Shown: positions 46,501-56,654, counted from the stretch's first letter. The stretch is 64,000 nt of DNA from Saxidomus purpurata (GCA_022818135.1 JAFMSR010000019.1:31604879-31668878), one strand, 5' to 3'. Numbers and translations are program-made. The notes: a model not told the origin generated them from the letters alone.

Positions 46501-48152
46501 TATTCTCGATACTGTTTTAAATCCAATAAACTTTTACTCTTTTTTACTTACAACTTTCGAAAACACTGTGTGCACAAACATTGACGAATCATTCATTTCA
46601 TGACCATATACGTTGTACACGTCTTCTTTGGCCGTATCATACCATCTGAAACACGTGATTGCTTCACTTATTATAATTGCAATAATTAAAAGAATCAGTC
46701 TACAACAAGGCAGACGCCAGGATTCGAGCCTTTCCCGTACATACATCAATGCAAAGTTAGAACGCCTTAGACCCCTCGGCTAACGCAGCAGCTTTTCAAA
46801 TGAAGGTTGCGCAAATACCTTAAATCGGATATTTTTCAAGTGACGAAAATTTCGCGATTTGTGAACAGACTGCTTTATTTGCAAATTTCAAAATTTCGCG
46901 AAAGAAGAAATATCCTAAAGTGAATACATGTAAAACGAATTGGGTAACATTTGATTTAATGTTCGCTGAATTCCAACTTCGCTAATCTAAAAATCTCGCG
47001 AAGGATCTATTTCACATAAATTTACTATTTGAGATATTATAAAAATCGCGAATAAGTCTGTCTGATTCCCAATCGGTAACTTTTTGTCACGCTAAAATTG
47101 CTAGATTTACAGTAAGATAAGATAATTAATTATAATCAATAAAGAAAGATAATTTCTGAATGCCTATCCAATAATACCTAATTATACTGCGAAATTAGAA
47201 CTTTATCGTGACGAATTTCGCGATTATGGAGCAGACAGACTTATTCGCGAATTTTGAAATTCGCGAAAGAGAACATTCTAACAGTTAACCTATTTTAAAT
47301 GAAATTTTCGCAAGATTTTAAAATTAGTAAAGTAAGAAATTCCCGAAAATAACGAAAATTAAATTATCTCGAATAAAACCCAGTAAACAGTAAAATGTAA
47401 CTTTTCTTGTTTGATTTGATTCAATACGTGAATATAGACAAAAACGTTGTCATGCATCTTATTTGAAATTGATCATTTCTGCCAAACCATGATCAAGTGT
47501 TTTAAGAAGGCTACCTGTTTGTGAATGTCACGTGGCCATTTTCTATATGGAACTTGTTTCCAATTTCAAAACAATCGAAAAGATGAGTGACATAATTGGG
47601 TAAAGATTTATTTCTGTTATCTGTTTCGCCAAAGGATCCACAAGCATGTCGCATAAAATTGCCTGAAAAGTAACAATTTCCGAAATTCAATCAATCTAAT
47701 TGTTAATGTGTCACATTAATGTTTAATCATTTACTACAACTTTGCTAAATACGTTTTTATAACCTAAAACTGGGTGCAATGTATTATCACACAAATGTTG
47801 ATTGAAAGAACTGTGGCAATTTCACAATATTTCAGCTACAGTTGCAGTTATAATTGGTAAACTAACGAAATAAGACGTGTTGAACTGCCGATAAATGCAT
47901 TTCAGTGCGGATAGCGATTTGTGACGTCAGAATGTATTTCTTATTACACTTTTAATAAGAAAATATGCGTTAAAAATCCGTACCTGACAACCATTTTGGA
48001 ATTGTTCCTTTTTCCAGTGTCACCTCGCCGTTGATCGTCTCCTTGACTACGTTACTCAGCCCAGTTCTTAGCATATCGGTCAATTTATCATCCGTGTACG
48101 CATGCGCAGCACAAAGAGCCAGCAGAGAAAATAAGAGTTGGTTGTAAGTCAT
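37485..48152 (-). CDS. Carotenoid oxygenase family protein (RPE65/BCO/NinaB type) with signal peptide
   Basis: Eleven exons (47984-48152, 47515-47662, 46552-46645, 45364-45487, 43721-43913, 42742-42947, 40540-40682, 39959-40063, 38903-39103, 38227-38374, 37612-37699) join in phase for 540 residues. A tentative 22-bp last exon gives 546, close to the family size. These enzymes are iron(II)-dependent and cleave or isomerise carotenoids and retinoids. All four iron-binding histidines can be matched: PAHEQTEKDGT, YLHSFAMTENYI, FFVTHQ-IGAYEDG and ALFGIHNR. Family phrases IPKWLSG, HLFD, FEMSNINYAYYGKKYTYAY and FEDDGVIL also fit. The PDPCK motif of vertebrate BCO1/BCO2/RPE65 is not found. The N-terminus has a hydrophobic stretch (LLFSLLALCAAHA) that looks like a signal peptide, unlike the cytosolic animal members I know. 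Substrate and product are unknown. The ATG at 48,152 follows a splice acceptor by 13 bases, implying an upstream noncoding exon. Confidence 0.85.
37612..37699 (-). CDS. Oxygenase exon 11 (fourth iron histidine)
   Basis: 88 bp, phase 1 to 2. It encodes FLVIVDAKTMMLIGHVTAPD IALFGIHNR. The His of GIHN aligns with the C-terminal iron ligand (His527 of RPE65). Confidence 0.83.
38227..38374 (-). CDS. Oxygenase exon 10
   Basis: 148 bp, phase 0 to 1. It starts at TTCAG|CTGAATGTAG and encodes LNVDTGVETEFVLPEG, then EPQFVARPGAVFEDDGVILA. The longer open frame beginning upstream at 38,410 reads through the acceptor and was not used. Confidence 0.83.
38601..38816. mobile_element. MITE-like element in oxygenase intron 9, complete copy
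   Basis: The 216-bp element has terminal inverted repeats TACTGTAAATTGGGTAA (left) and its complement with one mismatch (right). Inside are several TCGCGAA motifs (CGCGAAAGG, TTCGCGA). No coding frame. Fragments of the same family lie in intron 2 at 46,840-47,400. Confidence 0.8.
38903..39103 (-). CDS. Oxygenase exon 9
   Basis: 201 bp, phase 0 to 0. It encodes NPYKTNVTRITINLSDL..., then FEMSNINYAYYGKKYTYAYM, a strongly conserved family segment. Confidence 0.85.
39421..39968 (-). repeat. 67-bp minisatellite made from the exon 8 end plus splice donor
   Basis: On the minus strand each unit reads like GTATACTTTTGTAGACAATC, TGCTAAGCGAG, GTAAGTG and TTATGTTTACGACAA. The AGATTGTCT phrase (plus strand) recurs at about 39,434, 39,501, 39,568, 39,634, 39,701, 39,768, 39,834, 39,901 and 39,968, spacing 66-67 bp. 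The last copy is the true exon 8 end. Several copies keep a GAG|GTAAGT donor that matches consensus better than the GTTAGT of the true exon. Confidence 0.9.
39959..40063 (-). CDS. Oxygenase exon 8
   Basis: 105 bp, phase 0 to 0. It encodes IGAYEDGSFIHMDMLTYNDS and ends DKYTFVDNLLSE at GAG|GTTAGT. The final part of this exon and its donor are amplified in the following intron (39,421-39,968). Confidence 0.82.
40100..40123. repeat. (TA)n microsatellite
   Basis: About twelve TA dinucleotides within oxygenase intron 7. Confidence 0.9.
40540..40682 (-). CDS. Oxygenase exon 7 (third iron histidine)
   Basis: 143 bp, phase 1 to 0. It encodes RYDQYKPFFTQGFRFEPSGY through APPFFVTHQ. The terminal His aligns with His313 of RPE65; the neighbouring second His of the FHH motif is Gln. 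Confidence 0.82.
41795..42078 (+). repeat. Tandem repeat, 26-bp unit, about 11 copies
   Basis: The unit is GATTACTGTATTAAACGATG plus CTTTAT, with GCCTTAT and GATTTAT variants. It lies in oxygenase intron 6. Confidence 0.93.
42390..42655 (+). repeat. Dispersed repeat family R1, copy 2
   Basis: Same block order as copy 1 at 35,020. It includes AACGCTACCAAATAAAGCG, TTGTTGATTCTAACC, CATTTTTGAGAAATTTAATA and CACCTGAAACTGTG. It lies in oxygenase intron 6. Confidence 0.75.
42742..42947 (-). CDS. Oxygenase exon 6 (second iron histidine)
   Basis: 206 bp, phase 2 to 1. It encodes RIVYKVGADRVRHVVGTY and GYLHSFAMTENYIILPETAY. The His of LHSFAMTENY aligns with His241 of RPE65. Confidence 0.85.
43263..43670 (-). 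other. 135-codon open frame in oxygenase intron 5, not supported as a gene
   Basis: It lies between exons 5 and 6, on the same strand. It has no recognisable motif and no splice context. Fragments such as GGTATGTACCTTGAC also occur near 37,350, suggesting repeat origin. Confidence 0.3.
43721..43913 (-). CDS. Oxygenase exon 5 (first iron histidine)
   Basis: 193 bp, phase 1 to 2. It includes VVIDPHNVVQKGHMQY and SNNPAHEQTEKDGTLWS. The His of PAHEQ aligns with His180 of RPE65. The second His of the HPH found there is Gln here. Confidence 0.82.
44960..45240 (+). repeat. Direct repeats of about 60 bp in oxygenase intron 4
   Basis: The phrase CAGAAGGCTCC(C)GGGCA, then CTTATTCCGGTACCGAAACG and CTAGCCAATAAT, occurs at 44,971-45,027 and 45,180-45,234, about 210 bp apart. 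The intervening part does not repeat. It may be the remains of two insertions of one element. Confidence 0.75.
45364..45487 (-). CDS. Oxygenase exon 4
   Basis: 124 bp, phase 0 to 1. It encodes NAKQLDKWNGNISAGYKVDE VPHVSWWMVDNQAIAMSESP IG, matching the 'N.....G..YA..E...' blade before the first iron ligand. Confidence 0.78.
45640..45870 (+). repeat. Dispersed repeat family R1, copy 3
   Basis: Diverged copy in oxygenase intron 3, just upstream of exon 4: TGCTAACAAATTATAAAGC, GTGTGGCGGTGCGTTAAACC, TTGCTTCTAGCATTTTCTT and GAAACTGTGATCGAGC. Confidence 0.7.
46552..46645 (-). CDS. Oxygenase exon 3
   Basis: 94 bp, phase 2 to 0. It encodes WYDTAKEDVYNVYGHEMNDS SMFVHTVFSKV and ends at a GTAAGT donor. 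The region that holds PDPCK in vertebrate enzymes lies here and lacks it. Confidence 0.75.
46710..46792 (-). repeat. tRNA-like sequence (tRNA pseudogene or SINE head)
   Basis: The minus strand has TAGCCGAGGGGTCTAAGGCG, an A-box/D-arm as in Leu or Ser tRNAs, and GGCTCGAATCCTG as B box. The ends GCAG and CTGC could pair. The anticodon stem does not form well, so a functional tRNA is unlikely. It lies in oxygenase intron 2. Confidence 0.55.
46840..47400. repeat. Fragments of the same MITE-like family in oxygenase intron 2
   Basis: At least two fragments in both orientations carry AATTTCGCGATT, ACAGACTTATTCGCGA, AATTCGCGAAAG and an end like GATTTACAGTAAG (47,097-47,110). They are too rearranged to define both ends. 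Confidence 0.6.
47515..47662 (-). CDS. Oxygenase exon 2
   Basis: 148 bp, phase 1 to 2. It encodes GNFMRHACGSFGETD... YVTHLFDCFEIGNKFHIENG HVTFTNR. This corresponds to the 'RNGPG... HLFDGLA... F...G.V.Y..R' region of the family. The usual Gly-Pro-Gly is replaced by Ala-Cys-Gly. Confidence 0.82.
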
Positions 48153-48165
48153 TCTAGTCGTAAAA
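47984..48165 (-). CDS. Oxygenase exon with start codon and signal peptide
   Basis: Coding begins at 48,152; bases 48,153-48,165 are 5' UTR after the acceptor CTTTTTTGTAG. It encodes residues 1-56: MTYNQLLFSLLALCAAHAYT then DDKLTDMLRTGLSNVVKE and IPKWLSG, the usual start of the family fold. The donor is TCAG|GTACGG. Confidence 0.8.
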
Positions 48166-48498
48166 CTACAAAAAAGAGAACAATTTCATCGGCGCTGCAC
48201 AAAATTAACAGTGGAATTACGTCACTAGTGCAGGTCCGGTCACTCCTATTTCAGATCAAGAATATTCGCTTATTCGAATGAATATATAGAACATTATCAG
48301 CACAAGTAATTTGTTTTGCTTTTGTTTCAATCTAATTAGGATTTAAAACACAATGATTATGTTTGTGTATCTCTGTTAAAGGCGTTCGCTACCTTTTTAT
48401 ATGTATAGATGGCAATAATTTTCCAAATAGGAGAATTGCTTCAAACTTGGTATGTTGACATAGAATCAATCTGAAATAAACATTATAGGTCACCAGCT

Positions 48499-48545
48499 TT
48501 GATTTTGAATTATCAGCCCTTTCTATGCGGGTAATTCAAAATCAA
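48499..48545. repeat. Inverted repeat, 14-bp perfect arms
   Basis: Arms TTGATTTTGAATTA (48,499-48,512) and TAATTCAAAATCAA (48,532-48,545) surround a 19-base loop. Probably the internal part of a dispersed repeat beginning near 48,378. Confidence 0.8.
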
Positions 48546-49139
48546 GGCTTTTTATTTCATTCTTTTTTAGACATTAACTAAATTAAATTGAGGATAACAG
48601 GTTAGAAACAGGAGATTTTGCAAAGCTTTTTTGCAAATAATTTAAATTTGTAGATTAAAAGCAAAAAGAAAATAACCTACTTCGTCGAAGATGTGTAAGT
48701 CAATTTGTTATGTCTTCAATAGTGTGCCTCCTGAATATATAAACCGAATGTAGATAGCCTATTTCAAAATCTCTGAAGTCAGAAACTATATTAGACTGTG
48801 TCAACTTTTATGGAACATTTCACAGGGCTTTGTATTACCTTATGATAACATACATCTACGCTTCTTTATGGAATAATTTCGCAATAATTAGAAAAACAAG
48901 AAGGACATACTGTGACATTTTACTTGTTTGAACTAAATTATGGGGAATTTTATTGACATTGTCCTCATAATGACGTTAGTAAAGTGGTAACTTTAGGCAG
49001 TGTCGCAGATCCATGAAATACCAGTAATATGTTTGGATGTTTAAATGTATTAAACCAGTAAGCCCTGCCAATCTTACCAATATTTCGGAAAATTTGCTAA
49101 CCTCGCATCGTACGAACGTATTAATTTACTATGTGTGAG

Positions 49140-49475
49140 GTACATTACTTCTTGCACTTATTGCAAGCGTCGCTATTGTATAGTACGTTTTGCACTCATT
49201 GCAAACGTGGGCATTGTATAATACTTGTTGCACTTCTTGCAAGCATCGTTATTGTACAGTTCTTGTTGCACTTAAAAGCGTCGCTATTGTATAGTACGTT
49301 TTGCACTTATTGCAAACGTGGGCATTGTATAATACGTGTTGCACTTCTTGCAAGCATCGTAATTGTACAGTTCTTGATGCACTTAAAAGCGTCGCTATTG
49401 TATAGCACGTGTTACACTTATTGCAAGTTTCGCTATTGTAAAGTACTTGTCGCACTTTTTACAAGCTGTATAGTT
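49140..49475 (+). repeat. Tandem repeat: 37-bp monomers in 111-bp trimers
   Basis: Monomers like TTGCACTTATTGCAAGCGTC plus GCTATTGTATAGTACG vary in three types. Every third monomer is most alike (GCGTCGCTATTG at 49,167, 49,278 and 49,389). The 111-bp period is a multiple of three, which explains the 116-codon open frame here; it is not a gene. Confidence 0.9.
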
Positions 49476-50221
49476 CATTAGGGGCACTGCGTGCTGCTTT
49501 CTCCTATAGTTGTGGGATTTATTCTTCTGTAGAGGCCTTTCTCTGTTGGTCTGATTATAAGTACATGTGAGTTGTGCTTGGAGGGGTTATGGGATTATTC
49601 GTCTCTGTAAACATTTGTCATTGAAAGGTCAACATTTATCTCTATCTTTATGTGACACATTTACAAAACCTGGTGTCAAATAAAATAACTTAAAAAGCAT
49701 AATAACTTCAAAATCATAAGTAATAGAATATTTGCAGGTCTTATTTATAAACATAAAAGTAAAATCAGCGTTGAAAAATAAAATATGTTGCAGTACCGTA
49801 AAAATTCAATAATCTATGTAAAGTTGTTGTTTTACAATTTATGTGTGGATAGTACTCTAATACAGAAGGTCTCTTTGTTGATTACTTGTGCTAAAAAGAC
49901 ACATTTTTCGACATATGTTGTAACAGTTGTATATAATTGAATTTTTTGTCATTTTACGTTCACTGAACGCATTATTGAGAAAATAAACTACTAGATGTTA
50001 GGAGCTTAGGAGTGCCCCTTTAAGAGCTGATAACGAATGGTTCACGGTCACACGGTTCTGTATTTACTCATGTCTAACACTGTTCGTGTTTCTGTTTATA
50101 AGATAAGAGGTTATTAGTTCGTTGTTTTGTTCTTTTTTCTATCCATCGCAAACAATCTGAGTATGAGTAATACGACTTATTACTCCTGTAAGCACTTCTT
50201 CCATTTCGTGTTGTTACAAAC

Positions 50222-50980
50222 CTGAGAGCAAGCAGCTTTAACCCTTCTGACCTTGACCACCCAAAAAATATTTTTTGGTAAAAATTAGAAAACTAAAAAT
50301 AAATTTAAAACAATTAAGTTACAGTGACCTTGACCATAGTGACCTTGACCCTAGTGACCCAAGCTTCCTCTCCACGCAAGCTACCTTCACACCAAGTTTC
50401 ATTACAATTGGTCACTCCTGACTCAAGTTATTGAGCCGAAACCATTATTCTATTTCGGTACCAGTGCCCTTGACCTTGACCCTATTGATCCTAAGTGCAA
50501 TTCCAAGCTTCCTCTCTACGCAAGCTACCTACACGCCAAGTTTTATTGCAATTGGTCACTCCTTACTTAATTTATTGAGCGGACACCATTATTCTATTTT
50601 TAGTAACAGTGCCCTTGACCTTAATCCTAGCGCCAAATGCAATCCTCCCAAGCTTCTTCTCTATGCAAGCTACCTACACACCAAGTTTCATTGCAATCAG
50701 TCACTCCTAACATGAGTTATTGAGCAGAAACCGTTTTTCTGTTTTTTAGGAACAGTGACCTTGGCCCTAATTACTCAAAATGCAATTCCATGCTACGGCT
50801 CTATGCATGCTGCCTACACACTAAGATTCACTGCAATTGGTCACTCCTAAATGGAGTTATTGAGCGGAAACCGTTTTTCCTTTTTAGTAATTGTGATCTT
50901 GACCTTGACCCTAGTGACCCCAAATTCAATTCCAAGCTGCATCTCCATGCAAGCTACCTACACAACAAGTTTACATACGA
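50222..50980 (+). repeat. Recurrent repeat block, units of about 145 bp
   Basis: About four and a half units contain GTGACCTTGACCCTAGTGAC, CCAAGCTTCCTCTC, CAAGCTACCTACAC, and CAATTGGTCACTCC (50,406, 50,548, 50,696 variant, 50,838). The style resembles the block at 9,247-9,905 (GGTCAAGGTCACAC) but the units differ. Confidence 0.8.
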
Positions 50981-51504
50981 CATCGCCATTCTAATAAGCA
51001 GTGTTTTTAAAAATGCTTAATAAGTACATATAATTGAAAAGACTACCTGTCATTTATGACCAATATATACATAACTATTTTGGTTCTTTTGTGTTGCTTT
51101 TTATTTCAATTATGATAACATGTTAAGAACAAACTCTTTTCTGAGCATGTGTCAAGTTCGAGGAGCATTTTGTATAAAAAAATCGCTTTTAGCTCTGATA
51201 TTAACATGAACGATACATTAACGGCAAAACAGAACGTTGTTTGTACATGTATATGAAAAGTTAACATTCCTAATGTTTCTTTATAAATCTAAAGTACATG
51301 CTATGCACATAGCGCAGCATAATTTTTCAATGATATAGCAAAAAAATAAAAAAATAAAACTTTCTGACAACTCTTTTTAGTGAAGACGCGACAAAAAATT
51401 GAAAGAAAAGTGTATGTCAACATTATTTTGGAATAAAAAGAACGCACTCTATAATTGTTATACATGTATTTGTAAATTCAATATTATAATATAGATTATA
51501 TATG

Positions 51505-51810
51505 AGTTTCTAAAGCTGCTCCCTCACAGTTTCCGGAGAAAAAGTAATTTCTCCAAAATGATATGCTAAAACATAATATATAAAAGCAATGGCTAGAATC
51601 AAAGAGTAAAAACCTAGGTAGCGATTTGAGAACATATGTTGAAAAGGCACTGCTGCTATAAACTAAATGTTTATCGTTTGTAACGCATTATGATTTGGTA
51701 GCGTATAATTTCAAATATACAGATATACTTCACAGTAACTCATACTACAACCGTTTGATCTGACTATTCATTTTAAAATATATTATTTCAGACAGTTTGA
51801 AGAAGGTGCA
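51505..51810 (-). repeat. Dispersed repeat family R1, copy 4 (inverted)
   Basis: Reverse-complement match to copy 1 from the AGAATGAATAGTC-like end (about 51,770) to AGCTGCTCCCTCACAGTTTC (about 51,515). A further partial piece (TGTTTATCGTTTGTAACGC) follows at 51,845-51,870. Confidence 0.75.
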
Positions 51811-53219
51811 CTTTGTTTACGGCACCGCTGCTATAGACTATATGTTTATCGTTTGTAACGCTTTATGTACAAGTTAGAGTTTATTAAGTCAAATTTTAAC
51901 AATTAAGAAACCCAAAGGGAGCGAGCGGTAGCTTAGTGTTTAACCTCATTTGACCTTTTGAATAGCCACCGACATATACCTATGTGTATATAGGCCCGTG
52001 ATTGTAAGCGGAACTAAAGTGCTTTTCTATTTAGAGCGAACTCTTAATGAATTAAGTGATTTCAGTAGGTAGTTTTAAGAAAAAAGAAAGACGTTTATTT
52101 GAAAATCTGAGCGATTTGATTGGTGGGCAAATTGGGTTAAACACTAAAATTTGGATAGCACATGATAATTTATCTCATAAACACACACTTATGTTTTGCT
52201 GTAATTAGTTTATAGGAACAGTTTGTACATTAATTCATGATAAAATACACAGCGTATTTCACGGGCAATACGTGCGACAAGCGGCGCACGGATTCCAAAT
52301 GAATTGAATCGAAATAATAATCGCCTAACTGTGATTTAATTAGCAAATATATTTTATTTTCAAGTTATATACTTGTTATTATTAGTGCCACGATGACCGA
52401 ATGCCTGAGTGACTAATGACAATGTGTGAATCATCTAAACGACAATGAGTAAGTTAGCTGCTTGTCTGAACACTTAAAACAGCAAAAACCATCTGTAAAG
52501 AGGTCCCCCATCTTTTCTCCGCTCCTACGTGGTACCAGTATTAAGATCAAGTCTCGGCCAGCCACTGATTGCTTCCTATATCAATTATACAGGGTTTGGA
52601 AATCACCATGATCAATCATCATGGAGCTCATGCATTGACTTCTGATCGAATCAGCTATCCAGGAAGCTAGATCACCGCTATAATATAAGTTTAAATTGAT
52701 ATCTATTTTAGGATATGTTTATGTTTGCTTCCGGTCCGAACCCTAAAGTAGTAGGCTTATAAACGGCAACTGCCTCCAAACCTACCAATTACAGACAAAG
52801 TTTGCCGTTTTATAAATTTCATATACACTCGAACTACTTTCTTTTATTTTGAACCGCCTTCCTTGTGCAAAACTGAATTTGAGCGTAAAATCTTGTAAGT
52901 TCTTCTACTGGAGTTATGTAAATTGAAATTAAGTATTTTCCATAGATCAAGATAAGTAGTTATTATAATTATAGCTTCTATTTGTACAACATGTTCCTAT
53001 TCAAATAGATGTATATGATAACGCTAAGGCTTTTCGTGTTCAAATACATCTTATGTAATTGCGACATATCTTAGTGGACGCGTCATTTAAATGATTATTT
53101 CTTTAAAAAAACGCTATCCATTCATTTTAATTAAACACGATACATGTACTAGCTGCACTAACTGAAACTTTATAATGCACGTAGATGTTTCAATACAGTG
53201 TTTATTATCAAACACTTAC

Positions 53220-53245
53220 CTCTTATCTACAATTGACAGCGAGCT
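53220..53245 (-). other. Candidate 26-bp 5' noncoding exon of the oxygenase gene
   Basis: On the minus strand a strong acceptor (TTTGTTTTCAG) and a perfect donor (GTAAGTG) enclose 26 bases. The oxygenase start exon at 48,165 begins with an acceptor, so at least one upstream exon must exist and this is a candidate. It would be either an internal 5' UTR exon or chance. Confidence 0.35.
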
Positions 53246-56200
53246 CTGAAAACAAACAATACCACTAAAAGCATATGATTGCCTATAGTCCGAAAATAAA
53301 ACGTTGTTATGAAGTCGCTTAGCTATTTGAATTTTCGTCACAAAATCTTTAAAGATCCATGTTTAAGAAGTCATATGATATTTATCAAATAAAACACATT
53401 GAGTTTAAAAAACAGGACGCACTGTGTACCAGAGCGTACTACGCCAAACTCAGTTTATCCATACATACTGCCGCTTAACTTTAATCGATACACAAACCAG
53501 TCATCTATTTAAAACCCAATGGCGTGTATATATTCAAAACAATTCTCATAGAAAACTCAGGGAAACGTTCGTATTGTGCCGCATTTTAATTGAAACAATA
53601 CCTTACTAGATAATTTATATTTATGATATACAAGCAACGTTATGTATATAACTTTTGTACAAATAACAGTTATTTTCATCGGAAAGATACCATATCTTAT
53701 CATACTCCATCAGCATGTATATATGACAATAGGTTATTTATACTTAATATGGTATTTAGAATCTATATCTGAGAAGAGGATGTTTAGGGGCTTATTGACG
53801 CCCTTTTAATACACACGCTACCTACAATATTCATTGAGTTTAAGCAATACATTAAATTTCGTATATAACGTACTTATTCCTTATACCCGGAGTATGTTAG
53901 ACTAAAGATTTTTCATATTTTGTAAAGAAGTAAACAATCGGCCCCAGAAATTGTGTTGCTTATATCTGGAAGTTCGCTATGTCCGGAGTCGTTATTTACA
54001 GAGTTTAATGTACAAGCAGTTAACTTATTGCCATCATTCAAAAATTACATTAATTATGTAAATTTTATAAGTTGGAAACTAATAAGCAAATGCCGTCGAG
54101 TGTTTAAATTGAAAGACAATAACATTATTATGAATCACTGATGTAAAATGTGCCATGTGCGAATCAATAGAGCCGCATCACCAGGCTACATGATAATGCA
54201 TTTCATAAAATTTCAAGCAAATTACTTCTTGTATCAATAAAACACGTGCTTATTCCTCGTATTCTCGGTCCTGCATTTTGTACAGTTATAGAACAATATT
54301 GATTTGTCGTAAGAGAGCGTTAGCGAACCGCAGCAGTGAGATTATTTATTCTCTACGGACCTGTTATCGGTTTTTAAATTGTCCCACCTACAAACAATAT
54401 GTGCATTGATTTTTTAGAGATTTAGGGCGGAGCTTATCTCTGTGATGTCATAGTCCTACTCATTCGGTGATTTGAAGTGAAATAGTTAGTTTCCTATTGC
54501 AGATATTTTGTCAGTATGGACATAAATCTTGATTTATTTTACGAAATGGGAAAATTTGATTCGATTGGAGAGTTTGACAAGCTATACGTAATGCTTGACA
54601 GCCTTATCGGTCAAGTTTCAAATGTTCATTGTATGAACAACTACGTACAAAATGTATAGGTTGCGGAATAAGTAGAGTTATTGCAAGGGAGTGTAAGCGA
54701 ATGGCATAGTTGGTGATTCACAAGCTCAGCTCGTTAAATATTGATTGTAAACGTACGCCTACGTGCCTCGTACTGTATGTGTTTATTTCTGAAGGTTCTA
54801 AATTATGCGGCTTTTGTAAAAGAAATTATTTCTGCGGACAATATTTCTGCCGAATTAACTTTAGGTACAAGTTAATTTTGATGTTATGTTTCAGGGAACG
54901 AAAAATTAAAACATTTTGATGTGAATAAAAATGTGTGTGCATTATAAACTGTTAATACAGTTCCATATCACAAACAATTAATAACGGTTTGATTCTTAGT
55001 TAATCTAAAGCGTGTTGAAACAAAATTTAGTTTGTCTTGAAATGGGATACAATCATATGCGAAAATCATGTCAAATAAATGGGGGATTATGCAGAGTTCT
55101 GTTTGACCCCTCAAAACGCAGAGTTATTGTCATCACAGAAAAAACACTTGTACGGTATTCAAAGTTCAGATTATAGAGGTAAAAGGGTGTCTCATTAGTC
55201 AGAAAAACGACTGACCCTTTATGTACTACCTTAAAACACCACTTTACCGTACGCCTACGCTATTCAAATTAAATGGGAATTCACAACACATATTTGCTTG
55301 TATCTTAAACTAAAAGGATAAAACTCAACAACTTTATTGCGTTGGACATGTAACTCTCAATGTCTACCTATAATACTACCTACAAGTGCTTGGGGGTTTA
55401 AAGGTCGCTGGCTCTATTACAGATTAATAATAATTGGTTCGAGTCTGACTAACGAATAAACATTGCGGGAGAAAATGCGTTCACATAATGAGTGAACCCA
55501 TCTCCCTTTATCATATGAAATTATGTTTGTCTGAAATATTCTTCCAAAACCTTCAAACAAATTTCGTTATATTACGCACAGTGATACAAGGCATTTGGGT
55601 GAACTATAGTATCTAATAAACATAGTATTACTCCATCTATTTTCGAATTATCTCCCCTTTAGTTATGAAGTTGTGCTTTTCCGGAATATGACACCACAAC
55701 TATGTAAGTTCGTATTTATGAATTATGTCCCTTTACTATGAAGCATATACTTGTCAGGAAACATGAAAACTCAAAACAGATGTATGGGATTTAATTCATA
55801 TGTCACACAATAAAATAGAGGGCATAAGAAATGCAGTGTATGTAATACCTTTATCTCTACTTGCTTCCATTTTGAATTATTTCCCTTTTTTAGGGAACAT
55901 AACTAAAATATTTTAACTTCACATTTAACGCAATGAAAGGATATGAATGGCATTTTTCAAGAATATAAATGTTACGATTGTCATGCAGATGAATTGCCAC
56001 TTGTTAGTGTAAGACCCGAAGATATGAATGCTTCGGAGAGCACCTGTTGGTAGAACCGGTGCTCTTATTATTTAGATCTACATCGTGATAAACCGGGGTA
56101 AATGTAAGTAGCGAAGCCAAAAGATGTTTTATTGCATCATATGCAATCATTGTTTACCAAATCATTCAAGATACGGTTAATCTGAAAATATATTTTTAAA

Positions 56201-56640
56201 TTAGGGTTACAGAGTCTTTCCAATACCGGTCACATATGACTTTCAATATTTTCAAGTTCACTGCTCGGTACTCTAATTCGCCAAAATCTGCGAATTGCTT
56301 GTCTCAAAATATATATTTATATATATCAATATATTGCCATGTATCAACAGTGTACATTGTGATACAATGTAGTTATTTTTTTGTGAATTTCATCTTACAG
56401 ACAATTTCTGTGATTTTAACGCGATGATTTAGTTACCTTTTAAACTATTGCATAATTTGCATCACATACTACATCATTTAGTATAGACTCAGTTTATTCT
56501 GCAATTTGTTGTATTCTTTTTTATCAGTATTTCATTTTTATATTCTGTGATCTAATTCAAGATTTTACGGAAACGCATATAAGCCACCATTTGCTAGTTT
56601 GTGTGATGCTTCTATATACTTAGAAAATTAGGCAAATTAT
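53246..56640. other. Region without a convincing gene
   Basis: Between 54,516 and 54,919 there are short plus-strand frames (MDINLDLFYEMGKFDSIGEF; then RVIARECKRMA; then a cysteine-rich stretch CGFCKRNYFCGQYFC) broken by stops. They could be a decayed exon or transposon piece but match nothing I recognise. Around 55,500-55,890 a phrase like TATCTCCCTTTA...TATGAAG recurs about four times as a diverged repeat. Near 56,035 AGAGCACC and GGTGCTCT form a small hairpin. Confidence 0.4.
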
Positions 56641-56654
56641 GCAAGAATTAGACG

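Larger units (their letters stand above)
48166..53219. other. Region upstream of the oxygenase coding exons
   Basis: No coding exon seen. It may be the first intron of the oxygenase transcript if the 26-bp exon at 53,220 is real. It holds a hairpin, two tandem repeat blocks and one R1 repeat, listed separately. Confidence 0.45.

Noticed and set aside
46710..46792. Functional tRNA-Leu or tRNA-Ser gene
   Set aside because: A and B boxes are present but the anticodon stem does not pair and acceptor pairing is partial.
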